Below are positions 1-10,849 of a DNA stretch of 64,000 nucleotides, piece by piece (positions within the stretch are counted from its first letter, which is position 1; every line of letters starts with the position of its first letter). This stretch comes from Cavia porcellus (Eukaryota; Chordata; Mammalia; Rodentia; Caviidae): assembly GCF_034190915.1 (NCBI RefSeq), contig NW_026947488.1:258501-322500 (forward strand), read 5' to 3'. The notes below the pieces were generated by a model. It had not been told where the DNA came from. It was given only the letters and a program-made list of their open reading frames with translations, and ran no database searches. Position numbers and translations under genes: made by a program.

Positions 1-23
1 TCTCTCTCTCTCTCTCTCTCTCT

Positions 24-76
<53 letters not shown>

Positions 77-88
77 TCTCTCTCACCT
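1..88. repeat. (TC)n simple repeat
   Basis: Nearly pure TC dinucleotide run with two TGC interruptions. It extends to the window edge, so its full length is unknown. Confidence 0.97.
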
Positions 89-605
89 AGGCCAAAAGCC
101 CTATGCATGCAATGTTCAAGGATGTGAGTGGAGATTCAACCACTCAGATTAGCCAAAGTGACACATGGGAAAGCCCACTGGGGAGCAACCCTAAATGAGT
201 CACATCTACCAGAAGAAGTTTCTGAGGTTCAATCACGTTACACAGCATCAGAGTCCCCAACTGATTTCCCCACCGACTGGCACTCAGCAGACTACCAGGA
301 ACTCTGCATACATTGGACATCCCCCCTGGGCCTTTGCTCTTGATTTCTACCCATCTCTCTAGTAATGCCTAATAAATAGCTTACACCTGCCAACTTGCTT
401 TTCTTTTCATTATTTGCTCAAGCAAGGGAAAAGGCTTTTGTGGCTTTGGCTGTAGAGACTTAGCACTGTACACATTCAGAGTTACAGGAGCACTCTTCTT
501 TCATCTCCCTCTCTAGGGCAATGATGCCTCTGGTCTGTGCATCTGAGGATTTGCTCTCTAGAGGCAGTACTGGTATGATACATTTGATCCACATTTTGGT
601 CCAAG
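89..605. other. Unassigned intergenic DNA, possibly LTR-like
   Basis: No gene recognised. An AATAAATAGC hexamer context near 370, after a pyrimidine-rich stretch, resembles the R region of an LTR. I found no partner LTR or clear TG/CA ends, so this stays unassigned. Confidence 0.3.
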
Positions 606-617
606 CAATTTCTTTGT

Positions 618-761
618 CTTTTTTGAGATGGGGTCTGGCTATGTAGTTCAGGCTGGACTTGAGCTTATTTTGTAGCCTTGGCTGGTCTCGAACTCACAAT
701 GATCCTCCCAACTCAGCCTCCCTAGTGCTGGAATTATAGGCATGAGCCACCTTGCACGGCT
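618..761 (-). repeat. B1 SINE (7SL-derived), antisense
   Basis: Reads as a reversed B1: a T-run and GAGATGGGGTCT at the left (A-tail end), GGCTGGTCTCGAACTCAC in the middle, and the GC-box-like 5' end at the right. It carries the internal duplication (two successive GGCTGG-type segments) seen in the other B1 copies here. Confidence 0.85.
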
Positions 762-836
762 GCCCAAGTGACTATTTCCTTTAAGTCTTTCAATCCTATC
801 TCTGGTGTGAAAAGGGCAGGACTCTTTGCCTTGGCC

Positions 837-910
837 TCTACTGAGCGTGGTGGCACACAGCAGTGTTCCCAGCTACCTGGGATTCTGAGGCAGGAAGTCT
901 GCAATCCCAG
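837..910 (+). repeat. B1-related SINE 5' fragment
   Basis: GAGCGTGGTGGCACAC followed by CCCAGCTACCTGGGATTCTGAGGCAGGA is the 5' third of a B1/7SL element. The 3' part is not recognisable. Confidence 0.6.
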
Positions 911-1690
911 ATGCATCTGAGTAAATCCTTTATTACTTGGATTCCATCCTCTGTGGCTTCCACATGGTGCCACCATGCAGTTGAAGAAGAGCTCTCAGAT
1001 GCTGCCGTAATCTTGAATCCATCTCTCAAGGAGGTGTATGTGCATGGCTTTGTGAGCCACCAAACACACTTAGCCTGACGATTTGGCAAGATGCTCTGAC
1101 AGTAAAACTCACAAGTGGGTGATGAAGTCCCTCAGCATTTGAGGAGCCAAGGGTCAGGACCATAAAATCGAGGAGACATTTCCCTTGCACCAAGCTCTTA
1201 GAGTAGGAGGCAATGGGCAAGCATCAATGGGGAAAGTTTCTTTGGCATGATGGTTTGGTTTACTTTGGATGGGAACTGATCAACTCCATGTCTTTGTGGC
1301 TTGTGGCTCAGCAATGGCCCTTCCAAGGGATGGATGTGAGAGGAATACCCTCAGAGGGTGACTCAGAATCAAATAGCAGACATAAAGAGGCTTGGGTACC
1401 ATAGCTGCATTAAATGGCCTCTTACTAGGACCTCGTTGCCTGGCTCCAGGATCCACCTTCTAAGGACCCCAGCCCCTCTCAACAGCAGCCTGGCTTTGGG
1501 ACGATCCTTTCAATGTAGACACATGAAAATCACATTTAGGACACAAACTAGAATTACTGTGGACATCAACATTTTTCTCTGCCTCTCTTTCACCACTCCA
1601 ATATATTTTTATGTTTTCTGAATACAGCAAGCATGGAAATGTGAGGCCAAAATCATAGAGTGCACTTGACCTTTACTTAGGGCTGGCGAC
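911..1690. other. Intergenic DNA, no recognised feature
   Basis: Mixed-composition DNA. Short open frames occur on both strands but overlap one another and show no family resemblance or splice structure. I see nothing supportable. Confidence 0.5.
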
Positions 1691-1972
1691 CATCTGCGAC
1701 CATCCAGATCTACCTTACGGGACATGCATCTATAGGCAAGACTCTGTGACTCGTGAAACATAAGGAGACAAATGCTTACGTAGACTCATCACATCGAGAG
1801 TCTCAATCTATTTCCCTCCATTTTCAAAGCAACAATAAAACATGCATTAACGGGTTTCACCTGTCATAAACTGTGACTACCCTGAATGACATATTTCAGT
1901 GAAGCCCTATTGTATTCATTTGCACATCATTTCAAGTGCAGTATACCATGATACTCTGCAACACTAAATGCT
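1691..1972 (+). repeat. Left arm of a long inverted repeat
   Basis: The reverse complement of 2660-2944 aligns across the whole arm at roughly 75-85% by eye, with matching blocks such as CATCTGCGACCATCC at the outer end and CACTAAATGCT at the inner end. No transposon family was recognised. Confidence 0.85.
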
Positions 1973-2263
1973 AACACTCCAGGGCACACAAGGCTCCTGG
2001 CATGGCTGAAGCCTTACAAATATTTCTTACTTTTCATTGCACTGACATGGCTAGGTTCATTCTATGCTTCTCATTCTTTGACAAGCTGTTCCCACAATAG
2101 TCCATGCTGCTTTTGAACATGCAAACCTCGGGCTTGAAGCTCACAGCTACCACACATATATCTTGGTACCCTCTAGAGTAAAAGCTTTTCATTTATCTCA
2201 CGACTCTGAGCTCTCTCTGTCTTTTCAGCTCTCTGTCTCTGTCTCTCTGTCTCTCTGTCTTTG

Positions 2264-2308
<45 letters not shown>

Positions 2309-2659
2309 CTCTGTGGCTCTCCCTTTCACTCCTGCTCTTGCTCTGTATGATCCTGCTATGTTGCTCTCACTCTCTTGTCAATTTCTGTATCTGTTTCTTT
2401 GTTAGATTTGCATTCACTCTGCTTATTGCCTGTAGTGCATTCTTATTCAATTAAATATTTTTTGTGGGTTCCCATTAAAAGCTTGCTAATTCCATCAGTT
2501 CTCCTTCCTAGAATTCAACATGTGATGGTCTTGGCCCAGCCTCCTAGGTTCTGAAGACAGAGGCATGAACTGAAAGGACCAAGTGGCATTGTCTATTGAC
2601 TAGACAGAATCAGATTGGATCAGAATGTGTTTGTTGTGGTGGGGAAGGATGCAATATTT
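1973..2659. other. Spacer between inverted-repeat arms
   Basis: About 690 bp of unique-looking DNA containing a TC/TCTG microsatellite. No coding signal. Confidence 0.5.
2223..2305. repeat. (TCTG)n/(TC)n microsatellite
   Basis: TCTCTGTCTCTGT units grade into a pure TC run, all within the inverted-repeat spacer. Confidence 0.9.
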
Positions 2660-2944
2660 AGCATTTAGTGTTGAACAGTATCTTTGTATACTGCACTCAA
2701 AATGGTGTGCAAATGAATATAATAGGGTTTCCCTGAAATGTGTTATTTAGAGCAGTTATAATTTATGGCAGGTGAAACGCCTTAATGCATGCTTTGTTGT
2801 TGCCTTGAAAATGGACAGAAAGGGGATGAGTCTCTGAATGTGATGAGTCTACATCATTATTTGTCTCCTTGGGTTTCACAAGTCATACAGCCTTGTTCAT
2901 AGATGCATGTTCCATAATGTAGATATGGATGGTCGCAGATGGGC
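2660..2944 (-). repeat. Right arm of a long inverted repeat
   Basis: Inverted partner of 1691-1972. Homology stops sharply at both ends of the arm. Confidence 0.85.
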
Positions 2945-2990
2945 ATACAGTCTTCTCGTAGCCCTATTGCCGCTTTTAAAAATGAAAAGG

Positions 2991-3200
2991 CAGCCAGGGC
3001 ATGGTGGTCATACCTGTATGCCAGCACTCTGGGAAGCTGAGGCAGGAGGACCTCAGGTTTGAGCCTGGAATGGACAACTTAGTGATTTTATCAAGTTTTG
3101 TCTCCAAATCAAATACCACCACCACAACAAGGTCTACAAGGCCTGGGGATGTGGTTCAGTACAAAGGCCCTGCATTCAATCTGCAGGACAGGGTGAAAAA
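2991..3200 (+). repeat. B1-dID dimeric SINE
   Basis: The left half is B1 (CCAGGGCATGGTGGTCATACC, then CTGGGAAGCTGAGGCAGGAGGA). The right half is an ID-like tRNA part (GGCCTGGGGATGTGGTTCAG, then TGCAGGACAGGG). It ends in an A-rich tail. The divergence suggests an old copy. Confidence 0.75.
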
Positions 3201-3427
3201 AGAGCTAAACTAGACACATATGAAAGTAATTATGTATGTAGGAAAAAATAGCTCATTTATTGATGCATAGTTCTGAACAGGAATGAAAATTCTATAATCA
3301 ACTAGAAAATTACTTTTGGAAACTAATGCTCATAGTACTTTTCAGTTAATGTTAAAAAGATCAGTTCCTTGAATTATGTTCCTGACTTTCAAATTTTACT
3401 GTTGGAATGCTGCAGAACAAATACTGA

Positions 3428-3630
3428 AGGCAGCATGATGGTGCATGCCTGTAATCCATTGCTTAGAGAAGCTGGGAGACTTGAGCCTACCTGGGTAACT
3501 TCGGGACTTGGCAAGACCTTGTCTCAAAATCAAAAAGTCTGGGAATGGAGCTTAGTGTCAAAACCCTCAGTACCAGAAAAAATAGGAAGGAAAAATGAAA
3601 ATAAAGAACAACAACAGCAACAAAAACACT
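3428..3630 (+). repeat. B1-dID dimeric SINE
   Basis: B1 half (GCATGATGGTGCATGCCTGTA) ends in CTTGTCTCAAAATCAAAAAG. A degenerate ID half (CTGGGAATGGAGCTTAGTGT) and an A/AAC-rich tail follow. Confidence 0.7.
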
Positions 3631-4066
3631 GATATTCTTACATATTCCAATAATTTGTGTCTCTGAAATCAGATTTCCCAGATTCAGATCTTTATCACTT
3701 ACAAAATCTGTTAACCTCAGGTTTATGATTCCTAACCACTCCATGCCTCAATGTCCCCATCTATAAAATGAAGAAAATAATGTATTTGCCTCATGTATTC
3801 TCCTTTATTCTGAATTAAAAGATAATGCAAAATAACTCAGTATGTATAATACAGAATAATCTGTGTGTAAAAGAGAAAATACTTATTTACTTCTTTCCTA
3901 GATATGCATCAATTATTTTTGGAAGAATAAAATATTATAAAAATTGATTCATGCTGGAGAAGAAAATTGAATGGCTGGGATTTAAAATAGAAGGGAAATG
4001 GTTCATTGTATATTCTTCTGTTACCTGAGGTTTTAAACATAAGAACACAATTCTTATTTGGTTTTT
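3631..4066. other. AT-rich intergenic DNA
   Basis: No recognisable gene or repeat family. Confidence 0.5.
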
Positions 4067-4283
4067 TGTTGTTGTTGGTTTGGTTTGGATTTGCAGTACT
4101 GGGGACTGAGTGCACTGCCTTCACACTGAGCTACAACCTCAGCCTCTTTTCCATTTTTTAAATTTTGAGATGGTGTCTCAATAAGTCACTAAAATTCCTA
4201 GGCTTGGCTCAAACTTGCCAGCCTACCTCAGTTTCCCAGAATGCTGCCATCACAAAGGTGCACCACCATAGCCAGCTATAGTT
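4067..4283 (-). repeat. B1-dID dimeric SINE, antisense
   Basis: Reversed ID half (TACTGGGGACTGAGTGCACTG, CTGAGCTACAACCTCAGCC), then a reversed B1 half (TTTTGAGATGGTGTCTCAAT through GGTGCACCACCATAGCCAGC). Confidence 0.75.
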
Positions 4284-5175
4284 TCTATTTGTCTTAGCAC
4301 TTTCCAGAGAAACATAATGAATACGAGATCTGTAGATATACAGAAGGAGAGTTATAATGAGGGTTCAGCTCCCCTGATAGTGCAGGCTGAGAAGCCAGAG
4401 GCCCAGGACAGCTGGTGTGCTATTCAGTCCTGTGGGAAAGCCTGAGATCCAGGGTTGCTGCTGGCCGAGTGCAGGAGAAGACAGAGGTGCAGCTCCAAAA
4501 GAGGAAGCTCCTTTGCCCTTTCTCTGCCTTTCTGTTGGATTCTGGCCAACAACAGCCTGGATGACGCCCACCCATGATGGGAAGGTGGCCCTCAGTCTAC
4601 CTACGAAAATACTAATTTCTCCTGGCAGCCCTCGCAAAGGCACATCCACAAACGCTGTTTCACCAGCTACCTGGCAATCTCTTAGCTGTGTCAACCTGAC
4701 CTATGAGATTAGCCACCACACTAATCCTCCCCACACAAAAAAGGAAAACTTTTAAAAAATTCTTGTTCCCTTCCTGTACTCACACAAGATAACTGAATCA
4801 GCTTGACTGCTCAGGCTCCCTGTGACCCAAGCTGAACCTGCCCATCCTGCTTTCTTCCAAAACCCTGCCTCCTTCCTCGCCATCTCTAGGCAAACCTCAT
4901 TGATCCTTATTTCCAAAGGGACCACAGTGACTACAATTTATTCCCACTTTAGAACTTGATAAGCTTAGAGTAAATCAATTTGTTTGTGGCTCCTCCTCTG
5001 TACCTCTCTCCACACCTAATTTTCTCTGATTGCTGTTAGCAAAAACCAGATCTTTTCCCTGACCCTCGCAGAGCTTGATTATCAACCAAGCAGGGCTTGG
5101 ATTGGAGTCCTTCTGCCTTAAATTATATCTGCATCTCTCAAAGGGAAGAAGAGTTGAATGGGTCCGAAACTCCTT
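4284..5175. other. Intergenic DNA with an old repeat-like segment
   Basis: 4290-4730 has the look of an old eutherian interspersed repeat (a CCAGAGAAACATAATGAATA-type opening and a GTGTCAACCTGAC close). I cannot name the family. The rest is unassigned. Confidence 0.3.
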
Positions 5176-5179
5176 GGAA

Positions 5180-5440
5180 TCTGCTCATGGTGGTGCATGC
5201 TTGTAATCCCAGCACTCGACAGACTGAGGCAGAAGGATCATTGTGAGTTCAAAGCTAGCCTGGACTACATAAGTGAGCTCAAGGTCAGCCTGAACTGCAT
5301 AGAGAGATCTTGTCTCTTTTTCCTTTTTTTTTTTTTAAATCGGTACCAGGGATCGAACTCACAACTGCCTGCTTGCAAGGCAGGCACTTATGCCACTGAG
5401 CTAAATCCCCAGCCCCCGAGATCCTGTCTCATAAAGACAA
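5180..5440 (+). repeat. B1 SINE interrupted by an ID SINE
   Basis: B1 sense sequence runs from CATGGTGGTGCATGCTTGTA to AGAGATCTTGTCTC at 5316. It resumes at 5418 with GAGATCCTGTCTCATAAAG. It carries the internal duplication TGAGCTCAAGGTCAGCCTGA typical of B1 in this window. The repeated GAGATC(T/C)TGTCTC at the junctions is the target-site duplication of the inserted ID. Confidence 0.88.
5317..5417 (-). repeat. ID SINE (tRNA-derived), antisense, inside B1
   Basis: The T-rich left end is the reversed A-tail. Then come reversed B-box-region sequence (GGTACCAGGGATCGAACTCA) and reversed A-box sequence (ACTGAGCTAAATCCCCAGC). The flanking direct repeats are 5304-5316 and 5418-5430, 13 bp with one mismatch. 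Confidence 0.92.
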
Positions 5441-6363
5441 CAAAACAATTCAAAATTCCTTGGGCCAATGGCTTTCTTTCTCCAAAGAGAAAAACAAAAA
5501 CCATAAATTCAGGAAGTGGAACTTCCCTAACTTCTCCTCCCACACAGGGCCTGACCTCTGCCTAAAGGAAAAGTGATGATGAGACCCTGTATCAGGCAGA
5601 TAAAAGAATCCTCCCTGAGCTGACACATCACATGGCTGAGAATGGGAAAGGCCGCTTCTCCATCCCATATCTACAACCTTACCTTGGAGAAGAGCCAAGG
5701 TCAAATGCCAGGCTCAGACCAGCTTAATTCCTTTCCTTTACCTGCTGACACCCTTGAGCCCTACCTCTTCTAAGTGTTCCCAATGTGGAACTCTTAAAGC
5801 CCTGTCCTTCTCAATGCACATTTCACTGCTCCAAGCAGCTCAGGTTTCTTCCCCAAAAGTTACAAACATGAACAATTTAATCTTCCCTGAGATAATTTAT
5901 ATCTCTACTAATCAGGTACTTCCTCTAAGAAGGCCTGTACCAGCCTGACTCCACCATGAGGAACCTGCCTGCTCTGACTCCAGCACACATTCAAGAAACA
6001 TCATCCCAGGAAACCACAGGTGCTCAAGCCCTTCCATCTGTTGCTCAATGAATAGCTCAGCTTGCTCAATCTGTAAAAAATCCCACAGAACCAACGGAAA
6101 AATGTAACGTTCACAAACACAGGCTTTCTTGTACACCTGTGTACAACACCAGGCTCTTCCCATCTTGAAACAAGAGCTCCCTAAATTGCTTGGAAATCAG
6201 CCATCACTTTTCAACCACAATTACCCACAGCAGTGACAAAACCCCAAAGAAGAGCCAGCTTCAGACTGCATCTGATGCCTCAAATTCCGGAAAGTTGAGC
6301 AATAGGAGGAGTGAATTGCTAATAGTGACCCAGGTGATGCCACTTTCCCCAAAGTAGCCCATG
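5441..6363. other. Intergenic DNA, no recognised feature
   Basis: Mixed composition. No gene, RNA or clear repeat identified. Confidence 0.5.
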
Positions 6364-6490
6364 AAGCTGGGCAATGGGTGGTGAATTCCCATAATCTCAG
6401 CTACTTCCAGAGACAGATACCAGAAGATTTTGAGTTCCAGACTAATCTGTGCAATAGAACAAGACCTCCATCTCCCCCCACCACAGAATG
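6364..6490 (+). repeat. Degenerate B1-like SINE
   Basis: GCTGGGCAATGGGTGGTGAA, then ATAATCTCAGCTACTTCCAGAG and a GAACAAGACCTCCATCTC-like end, follow the B1 order with many changes. Confidence 0.5.
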
Positions 6491-6584
6491 ACAGGTTGAG
6501 GATATGCTTTTGTCTTTATGAACCTGTTTGAGCGTTTGTAATAATGATCGTGCATGTTCGTATTTCTATATTTACATATATAAA

Positions 6585-6632
6585 TAGGTGTGTATGTGTG
6601 TGCGCGCGTGTGCATGTGTGTGCATGCATGTA
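6585..6632. repeat. (TG)n-rich simple repeat
   Basis: Alternating TGTG/TGCG/TGCATG run; purine-pyrimidine alternation throughout. Confidence 0.85.
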
Positions 6633-7009
6633 TATCTGAAGAGGCTGAGGCAAGGCAGAGTGGTTGGACCAGGGACACAGAGAAGTATCTTTGGCTCTCT
6701 GAGCCCAGGAGTGGCTCAGCTGGCACTTACCTCAGGACCTCCCCCGCTGGCCCTGTGTCCCCCAGATTGAGAGCCTCCTTAGAAAGTTTCATGGCCTTGT
6801 ATGTGTGTTCCCCAGTCCTCTCCATCAGATGGTGAACACCTGGCCTCTGTATTCTATCAGCCTAGACCAAGAGTGTCCTGGGAAAGGCCACAGATCTGAC
6901 AAGTGGAAGTGAAAGGCTGTGGACCAACTCCAAAGGGAAGGTACATGGATCTGTAGCTGAGCTCCCAAGGATTGGGGGGTGATGGGATTACTCCTGCACT
7001 TATCAAAAC

Positions 7010-7668
7010 CATAGCCCTAAACCTAACTTCAACTTAGAATTAGCCCTAACCACAGCCCTAGCTATAGACATATCCCTAAATGTAACCATAAAGCTACCTG
7101 TATATTAACCCTAAATATACACTTATCCTTAATTGTAACAGTAGCCCTAAATCTAATAGTAACCCTAAGGGTACCCTTAGGCCTAGCTCCTACCCTAGCT
7201 CTGCCACTAGTCCTAATCCTAAATGTAACATTAACCTTAAACCTAACCATGGGGAAACCTAGTCCTTGTCCTCATCTTAATCCTAGTCCCGACATGAACC
7301 TTAAGCTTAACCTCAACTCTCATACTGAATCTAACTTGAAACCTAATGTTAATACAGCTCCAGCACTAACCCTGAACTGGTGGATCCCTGCCTGTAACCC
7401 TAAAACTTCTGAAACCTGAGGCTTATTCCTTGCCCTACCCTTCACCCTTGTTCTTCCCATATCCCTAGCCCTATTTTTAATGTTACTCTTGAGAATTACA
7501 TATAACCATAAATCTAATTCTATCACAAACCCTAGTGAACCCAACCGATCTTATCCTAAACCTGGTGCTGGAATAGCCCTATCCTTTTCCCTACACCAAT
7601 CCCTAACTCTGTTAACCTAATCCTAACCCTAACCCTAAACATAAACCTAACCATCAGTGAACCTGAGA
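7010..7668 (+). repeat. Degenerate telomere-like (CCCTAA) satellite, left outlier block
   Basis: Dense CCTAA/CCCTAA variants (CCCTAAACCT, AACCCTAAGG, TAACCCTAACCCTAA at 7621-7640). The C-rich strand is on plus, as in the main field at 24-63 kb. Open frames here are by-products of the hexamer periodicity. Confidence 0.9.
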
Positions 7669-7674
7669 GACACG

Positions 7675-8290
7675 GGGTCATGGTTGTTAGGGCTTGAATC
7701 TAGATGGCTTCTAAAAATCTCATGCACTCATATGTGGAGGATTTCAGAGGAGGCTGGATCTAGGCCAGTGGTAGCAAACCTAACTCATGTGTTGTTTTTC
7801 TTTTACAATGAAAGGTGTTAATGTATGAATTGTTTTTTCTAAACTAAAACCTCACTGTTTGGGTTTAATTGCAGATAGGGAACTTTTAAATAAATGAATG
7901 GATGGATTTTGGGTTACACTTTGGGCAAGCATCTTTAAAAGATTTGCCATCACTGACCTCGGGTGTACCATACTGGGATTAAGTGTGTGGCACTGAATTA
8001 GTGCACTAATTAATCATAATTTTGGGTGTGGAAGATGGGAAGGTTCAATGCAGCTGTTTGCAGCCTGGATGGGGTGTGAAAGGGAAGGGAGGCTGCTGCT
8101 GCTGCTTGCTTGCTGCTTACTGCCTGCTTCCATGCCATGGACTGTTCTCCTCTGTGATGGCCCCTCTGTCATTGCAGCGTGCCTTGGGGCCAGCTGATTA
8201 TGGACCAAAAGCTCCACAAACTATGAGCTTCCAACTTGTGGCTGTTGGATATTTTGACTCAGCAACCATAAAAGTAACTAACTAAGGGAA
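7675..8290 (+). repeat. Duplicated non-telomeric module, left copy
   Basis: Homologous to 62740-63350 over its whole length, including the embedded hAT-like element, the GGCTGGATCTAGG block and the AAAGTAACTA end. It directly follows telomere-like DNA in both places. It shares a diverged layout with the ~450-bp modules inside the 31.9-48.5 kb array. Confidence 0.8.
7766..7955 (+). mobile_element. hAT-like MITE, copy A
   Basis: About 190 bp with 14-bp terminal inverted repeats beginning CAGTGGTAGCAAAC and ending ATTTGCCATCACTG. Related copies lie at 26093-26280 (reverse) and 62816-62995. The flanking 8-mers (ATCTAGGC / ACCTCGGG) are a decayed 8-bp target duplication, the size made by hAT transposases. 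No transposase coding. Confidence 0.75.
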
Positions 8291-8297
8291 GGGTGTG

Positions 8298-8875
8298 TGT
8301 GGATGTTTTACAGAAACCCGGTACTGAATCGAAAGGAAGGCACTTTGCACCAAAGAGTTTGGAAGGCAATGATTTATTATACCACTAGGCTGGTAGGCAT
8401 CAGTTCCAAGTCATCATCCCTGACTGAGAGTCAAGCAGCAATTTATTTACATTTTGTAAGCAGGCAGTACAAAAGCTGATAGGAGGTTATCATGTAATTA
8501 GTTACATGCACTAAGTCATACATTGTCAGGCAGTAATAACTAAAGGACATTGTTATGAGTCAGGGACACTCTGGGAAAGGAGGTGTGAGCAGAATGCACA
8601 GAGTTAAGTGTGTCTTTGACTGGGTTATTTTGTGCTGGGTAGAAAGTCTGTGAAGCACATTAGAGAAACAGGCTATATTTTTAGGTGAGAAAATATAGTC
8701 CTTGCAGCTGGTAGTGGGACAGGCTGACATGACCCAGGCTAACTATGAAAAGCAGCTGTACATAGATGGTCAAGACTGACTAGGTTCAGCAGTCTAATTA
8801 TGTGACAGGCACGGTGAGCACATCTTGTGTTAACACATTTTTATAATTTCTTGCTATAAAATTACCACTATAGAT
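8298..8875 (-). mobile_element. Insertion present only in the left duplicate; possible solo LTR
   Basis: The paralogue at 63350 runs straight through, whereas here about 578 bp is inserted between two GGGTGTG copies (8291-8297 and 8876-8882). On the minus strand an AATAAA lies about 75 bp before the end, which itself ends CATCCACACA, like an R/U5 boundary in an LTR. A clean TG start was not found, so the class is tentative. Confidence 0.45.
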
Positions 8876-8882
8876 GGGTGTG

Positions 8883-9060
8883 GAAGACTATCACAGGTAA
8901 TATCTTGCCCAGATCAATCCTACTGATGCCCCAGGAGGAGATATTCACTTGCTTACAGTCATGAGCCTTGGCCCCCTGGCAGAGTCAGAGTGCTGTTTAG
9001 AAAGGAATATCGGAGGGGTGAGTCAGCCTCCTGTAGGAATCACCCAGGAGCAAGGCTTCT
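8883..9060 (+). repeat. Direct-repeat block D1 flanking the GOLGA2-like region
   Basis: Contains TATTCACTTGCTTACAGTCATG, then CTGGCAGAGTC and GTGAGTCAGCCTCCTGTAGGAA. Related to 11790-11950 and to 63370-63565. Confidence 0.65.
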
Positions 9061-10200
9061 AATTGAAATGTTTCTCAAAAATGACAAGTAGTTATCACAA
9101 ACATATTGCTATTCACTGGAGCATAAGAAACAATTATGAAATTCAGCAGAGATAGGTATTTCATAAAGTTTTATTAGTTACGTACACTTTTACAAAATAT
9201 TGGGTTTGAATGTGTTGCTTGCATACATGCATGTCACATATTTTGATGATATCTAACCCCACAATTAACCTCCCTTTTATTTCCTTCTCTTCCCTAGTCC
9301 CATACTGTTGCCATACAGTCTCCCCTATGCTTTTATGAATATTGCTAAATTTAAATTAACACATAGCACATTTCACAAAGTGGGAAGAGGAAAGGGGTAA
9401 TGTGTGATGAGAAATAAAACATTCATGAAAGTCAGCAAAACAGTTATTCACATTGATAAATTAAATGTAAAACTGTAAGGAAACTACTGAGAGCTAATAA
9501 TAATAAAATAAGAAAGTAAAGGTAACAAGTATGGGCCTGGGAAAATGGGAATCGGGGAGACTTTGACCCTGTGTATAGTTTTCTGTCATTTGGACTACAG
9601 TATGCACAGGAACATTATCTTGCCATAAAAAGGAAAGTACTAAAAAAAAAAAAAAAAAACAAACCCAATTGAGGTCCAGCCATGGCGAGCCTGGAATGAT
9701 CCAATGATCTACATTTCTTCAATGTAAAATCAGACTATGCAAGCTAACTTTTTTTAGTGCTGCTACCTAGGTTTATAGCTGCAAATTACCTGACAGAACA
9801 ATTGCTTACAGGGAGGTTCACAAGCTGGATAGAAAGGGAGACGTAGACATGTGATTGTAAATAGGCAGATGTCCACAAAGATCTTGGTGAAGGAGGATGG
9901 TCTCTCAAATCACTCTGTTCTTGATTTGTCCCCAGTCCTTGCAATGGAATTTATGGAGTCCATCCAGGGTGTTCCTAAGTGGCTCTAGGATACCAGCTTT
10001 CATTCTGGACCCTGCAGTCATCCCCTAATGTAGAGAACAAAGATGTACTCTGCTGTAACATGATGTAAAATAAAATGCGTGCAACTACCCATGAAATACT
10101 CACAAAAATGGAACCAATACTTCTTACCACTAGGGGACAGGACCACCAACCCCAGCCCATGGGCATGGGACTAGAGAGGAACCTCTGTAGGATCTGACAG
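9061..10200. other. Intergenic/intronic DNA with an A20-type run
   Basis: AT-rich DNA. The A-run at 9641-9659, preceded by an L1-3'-end-like stretch, may be the tail of an old retroelement. No coding exon recognised. On the minus strand this would be downstream of the last GOLGA2-like exon. Confidence 0.4.
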
Positions 10201-10504
10201 GAAAGACTGGCCAAAGGTCCAACCTCAGGGACTGTGCCCCACATTCCCTCCCCATTAGATTGGGCTGCAGTCTGTGGCCCACTGTGGTAAGATGCCCTTG
10301 GAGCACACATGGCACTGTCCTTGTGATCTCAGAGCGGCATCCAGGCAACAGGCACGGAAGATGCCACTCAGCCCTGCTGCAAGAGAGCAGACACTTTTTA
10401 CAATGCCTTCTGCTGTGGGGAGGGGGGCAGTGGGCTGGAATCGCAGGGCTCCCTGATCCCCACACTTCACAGCTTCTGCTGCTGGGGACCCTGGCCCAGC
10501 TCAC

Positions 10505-10605
10505 TGAAGGTCCCAGAGAGCTGTAGGCAACAATGTTGCAGTTCCTCTAGATCTCCTTGAGCTCCATCTTCTCCATGATTGCCAAATGAAGCATCCCACC
10601 TCCTC
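10505..10605 (-). pseudogene. GOLGA2-like exon, frameshifted
   Basis: IMEKMELKE is followed by a shift into EELQHCCLQLSG, matching the GM130 segment after the previous exon. A GT donor follows CCTTCA. The 5' edge is uncertain. Confidence 0.6.
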
Positions 10606-10635
10606 TGCCCAGCCCAGCAGTGCAGATGCACTCAC

Positions 10636-10849
10636 CTTCAGCTTTACCATGGCCTGCTTTCAGACCTGGTGGCTTTGTCCAGACAGGCAGTCATTCTCTC
10701 TGCTGGAGCCAGCACCTCCTCAGGCTCACCCTGGGTCACGGTTGCCAGGCAAGCCAGGCACTGGCATGGCTGCTTCTGTTCCCTCAGCTGCCGATGCTGT
10801 CAAGTGAGTGCTTCCTGGGCACTGGAGAAATCTTCATTACTAATGCTGC
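10636..10849 (-). pseudogene. GOLGA2-like exon with frameshift and stops
   Basis: Acceptor TCCTTCAG, donor CTGAAG|GTGAGT. After a start in one frame, the match continues in another (SAQEALT, stop, QHRQLREQKQPCQCLACLA..GEPEEVLAP). It then shifts frame again to NDCLSGQSHQV, stop, KQAMVKLK. At least one frameshift and two stops. Confidence 0.7.

Noticed and set aside
863..1078. Open frame with an acidic EEELSDAAVI stretch
   Set aside because: It begins in a B1 fragment, is short, overlaps other frames and matches no family I know.
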